A stretch of DNA of 64,000 nt from positions 62,001 to 126,000 of the forward strand of contig NZ_AOMD01000012.1 of assembly GCF_000336915.1 (NCBI RefSeq), written 5' to 3'. Under the pieces are notes generated by a model. The model was not told the origin of the DNA. It worked only from the letters and a program-made list of their open reading frames with translations, and ran no database searches. The stretch comes from Halococcus saccharolyticus DSM 5350 (GTDB taxonomy: Archaea; Halobacteriota; Halobacteria; Halobacteriales; Halococcaceae). The position numbers and the translations under genes were made by a program. Shown one piece after another: positions 61,887 through 64,000 of this stretch (the first letter of the stretch is position 1; the number at the start of each line of letters is the position of its first letter).

Positions 61887-62108
61887 ATGGCTGACGACTG
61901 GAAATACGCGGTCGACGACTTCGAGGACGGTGACGACGCGACCGATGGGGGCGACGGGACCGGGATGGAGTCAGCCGACGGCGAGGCGACCGACGTCTTC
62001 GGCGAGGCAGGCGCGACCGACATCGAACCCGGCTCTCCGAGTCTCGAGAACACGCTGTTCGTTTGCCTCGGGGTCGCGGTCGCGCTGCTCGTGATCCTCG
62101 GCGTCTGA
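61887..62108 (+). CDS. Small tail-anchored membrane protein (DUF7312-like)
   Basis: 73 aa from the ATG at 61887. An acidic Gly/Asp-rich N-terminus (DDFEDGDDATDGGDGTG) of about 50 residues, then a single hydrophobic helix LFVCLGVAVALLVILGV at the C-terminus, so a tail-anchored protein with its acidic part in the cytoplasm. It resembles a small haloarchaeal family (DUF7312-like, from memory). Lies 39 bases before the nfeD gene and may be part of the same unit. Confidence 0.65.
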   Translation: MADDWKYAVDDFEDGDDATDGGDGTGMESADGEATDVFGEAGATDIEPGSPSLENTLFVCLGVAVALLVILGV

Positions 62109-62147
62109 ACGTCGGACCCAACAGTTAATCACGCGTCGCTCTAACAC

Positions 62148-62750
62148 ATGACTATGGTACTGGCGTTCGCGGCTGGTGCGGTCCCGCTCCAGGCGGACCT
62201 CCTCCTCAACCAGCTCCCGCTGGTGCTCGTGGTCGCCGGGCTCGGATTGATGGGCTTGGAGGCGCTCGCCCCGGGTGCGCACTTCGTGGTGCTGGGAGTT
62301 GCGCTGCTGGTCGCCGGCATGGTCGGGGTGGCGCTCGGTGCTCTCGGTCTCGGCGGCGTGATACTGGCGGTCATCCTCGCGGCGGTCGTGGTTGCCAGCG
62401 GTGCGGGGACCCTGTACGCCTATCGGAAGTTCGATTTCTACGGCGGGAAGAACATGGCCCAAACCACGGATTCGAACTCTCTCCGCGGGAAATCGGGACG
62501 GGTCACCGAGCGCGTGACCCACTCGGGCGGCCAGGTCAAACTCGACGGCGGCGGGTTCAACCCCTACTATGCTGCGCGCGCACTCGACGGCGAGATCCCC
62601 GAGGGCGAGCGCGTGATGGTCACCGATCCCGGCGGCGGCAACGTCGTCACCGTCGAGTCGCTCTCGGCGATCGAGGGCGACATCGACCGTGAGCTCGCCC
62701 GGGGACGCGAGGAGGAGCCCGACGACGAGCGCGAGCGCGAAACCGCGTGA
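62148..62750 (+). CDS. NfeD family membrane protein
   Basis: 200 aa from ATG 62148 (or 62154, two residues shorter). TATA-like AGTTAAT is at about 62122-62128. Four hydrophobic segments in the first ~85 residues (LPLVLVVAGLGLMGLEALAP, FVVLGVALLVAGMVGVALG, VILAVILAAVVVASGAG), then a soluble C-terminal OB-like NfeD domain (about 100-175, LRGKSGRVTERVTHSGGQV and GERVMVTDPGGGNVVTV). NfeD proteins partner with stomatin-like proteins, and one is encoded next. The tail is acidic. Confidence 0.88.
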   Translation: MTMVLAFAAGAVPLQADLLLNQLPLVLVVAGLGLMGLEALAPGAHFVVLGVALLVAGMVGVALGALGLGGVILAVILAAVVVASGAGTLYAYRKFDFYGGKNMAQTTDSNSLRGKSGRVTERVTHSGGQVKLDGGGFNPYYAARALDGEIPEGERVMVTDPGGGNVVTVESLSAIEGDIDRELARGREEEPDDERERETA

Positions 62751-62828
62751 ATCGGCGTCGCCGCCGGTCCCGGCTATCGGTTTCTCCCGACCGAACCCTT
62801 ATGTCCCCGTCTTCCTAAGTCAAGCTGG

Positions 62829-64000
62829 ATGACACTCGTTCCGCTCCAGGCCGGCCTCGGTTTCGCTCCGGCGATCGTGGTACTGTTGGTGCTGGCGGTC
62901 GCGATCATCACTGTCTACAGCGCGGTGGAGATCGTCAACGCCTACGAGAAACGTGCGCTCACGGTGCTCGGCGACTACCGAAAATTGCTCGAACCCGGGA
63001 TCAACTTCGTCCCGCCGTTCGTCAACAACACCTACCCGTTCGACATGCGGACCCAGACTCTGGACGTCCCGCGCCAGGAGGCGATCACGCGCGACAACTC
63101 GCCTGTGACTGCCGACGCCGTCGTCTACATCAAGGTGATGGACGCGAAGAAGGCGTTCCTCGAGGTCGACGACTACAAGCGCGCGGTCTCGAATCTCGCC
63201 CAGACCACGCTGCGAGCAGTTTTGGGAGACATGGACTTGGACGACACGCTGAGCAAGCGATCGGAGATCAACGGCCGGATCCGGAAGGAACTCGACGAGC
63301 CGACCGACGAGTGGGGTGTGCGGGTCGAGTCGGTCGAAGTTCGCGAAGTCAACCCCTCGGCGGACGTCCAGCAGGCGATGGAACAGCAGACCTCCGCCGA
63401 GCGGCGTCGCCGTGCGATGATCCTCGAAGCCCAGGGTGAACGCCGGAGCGCGGTCGAGAGTGCGGAGGGTGAAAAGCAGTCGAACATCATCCGCGCCCAG
63501 GGTGAAAAGCAGAGCCAGATCCTCGAAGCCCAGGGTGATGCAGTCTCCACAGTATTGAGAGCGAAATCCGCCGAATCGATGGGTGAGCGTGCGGTGATCG
63601 ACAAGGGGATGGAAACCCTCGAATCGATCGGCCAGGGCGAATCGACGACGTTCGTCCTGCCCCAGGAACTCTCCTCGATGCTCGGTCGGTACGGCAAGCA
63701 TCTCACCGGCAGCGACGTTCGGGAAGACGGCCAGGATCTCGACAGCCTCGATTTCGACGACGAGACTCGCGAACTGATCGGACTCGACGACATCGACGAG
63801 ATCATCGGCAACATCGACGAGGACGCCGAACTCGATATCGAGGCGATGGAACAGGAGGCCGAAGCGATCAAAACCGGGGAGGCGACCGGCGACATCCAGG
63901 ACCCCGATCAAGTCATCGCTGAGATGGACGAACCCGGCGGCACGACGAGCGACACCGATGGCACCGAACGCCCCGAAGGGACCGAGACGGGCAGCACCGA
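62829..64000 (+). CDS. SPFH/Band 7 (stomatin-like) protein, partial
   Basis: At least 390 aa; the reading frame runs off the window end without a stop, so the C-terminus is missing. ATG at 62829 with TATA-like CCTTATGT (about 62798-62805). One N-terminal membrane helix (APAIVVLLVLAVAIITVYSA), then the SPFH domain (about 30-190: ALTVLGDYRKLLEPGINFV, QEAITRDNSPVTADAVVYIK, VRVESVEVREVNP). Next come a coiled-coil with repeats of GEKQS/AQGE (about 195-245) and an acidic tail. Forms membrane microdomain scaffolds, with NfeD as partner. Confidence 0.9.
   Translation, partial: MTLVPLQAGLGFAPAIVVLLVLAVAIITVYSAVEIVNAYEKRALTVLGDYRKLLEPGINFVPPFVNNTYPFDMRTQTLDVPRQEAITRDNSPVTADAVVYIKVMDAKKAFLEVDDYKRAVSNLAQTTLRAVLGDMDLDDTLSKRSEINGRIRKELDEPTDEWGVRVESVEVREVNPSADVQQAMEQQTSAERRRRAMILEAQGERRSAVESAEGEKQSNIIRAQGEKQSQILEAQGDAVSTVLRAKSAESMGERAVIDKGMETLESIGQGESTTFVLPQELSSMLGRYGKHLTGSDVREDGQDLDSLDFDDETRELIGLDDIDEIIGNIDEDAELDIEAMEQEAEAIKTGEATGDIQDPDQVIAEMDEPGGTTSDTDGTERPEGTETGST

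Overview
The window reads as a stretch of haloarchaeal chromosome (class Halobacteria). The DNA is G+C-rich and the proteins are strongly acidic. Most genes start at or a few bases after a TATA-like box placed 24 to 32 bases upstream of the start codon, which is the leaderless haloarchaeal arrangement. The gene content is archaeal: SMC/ScpA, archaeal GMP synthase subunit A, prefoldin beta, RpoP, L37Ae, the KEOPS subunit Pcc1, GGGP synthase, pantoate kinase with phosphopantothenate synthetase, and MfnA-type decarboxylase. The genus cannot be fixed from the sequence alone. No rRNA, tRNA, CRISPR array or intact insertion sequence was seen. This is mostly a housekeeping region.

Layout. 1-5.1 kb: VOC dioxygenase-like protein, glutamate dehydrogenase, GMP synthase glutaminase subunit, a DUF2070 membrane protein, then a hairpin-rich gap. 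4.8-12.1 kb, all leftward: DUF3194, prefoldin beta, PRC-barrel protein, pcc1/rpoP/rpl37ae, DUF2103, truD, trkA, pth2 and an AI-2E-type transporter. 12.2-21.8 kb: dcd overlapping thiR (HTH-ThiN thiamine regulator), a methyltransferase, a possible metallopeptidase, a SagB-type double nitroreductase, VanZ-like protein, thi4, a Tat-exported PhoX-like protein and a hypothetical protein. 21.9-33.3 kb: DUF2298 membrane protein, an ABC importer with two different permeases, the CoA pair PPS/PoK, an FNT channel, a PiT-family transporter lacking its usual motif, and a half-size EamA protein. 33.4-43.1 kb: aldehyde dehydrogenase, AspRS, amphi-Trp protein, GGGP synthase, topoisomerase I, TrpB, GatB. 43.2-48.2 kb, rightward: a small coiled-coil protein, smc, scpA and a tiny ORF. 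48.2-55.9 kb: MTA phosphorylase, DUF547, UbiA prenyltransferase, phosphoribosyltransferase, a winged-helix regulator, PhzF, a small membrane protein and PEP synthase. 55.9-57.1 kb: an A+T-richer patch with a lone ABC-2 permease. 57.2-64.0 kb: MfnA/PanD-like decarboxylase, a VTT-family membrane protein, a MITE-like spacer, MetRS, two tiny acidic proteins, then NfeD and a stomatin-like protein cut by the window end.

How genes work together. ThiR and Thi4 form a likely regulator-target pair: thi4 carries a 17-bp palindrome over its start codon and Thi4 has the active-site cysteine of the sulfur-donating (suicidal) type. Pantoate kinase, phosphopantothenate synthetase and the MfnA-type decarboxylase cover the beta-alanine and 4-phosphopantothenate part of CoA synthesis. 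AspRS and GatB fit the indirect route to Asn-tRNA and Gln-tRNA. SMC and ScpA form the condensin. NfeD plus stomatin form a membrane-microdomain pair.

The most unusual signals are non-genic. Short perfect hairpins with 3-base loops sit in intergenic gaps and also in frame inside two genes (the SagB-type protein and topA). Inverted repeats sit directly at the promoters of thi4, the PhoX gene and the mfnA gene. A possible IS200/IS605-derived spacer may supply the metG promoter. I did not find a clearly new multi-gene system.
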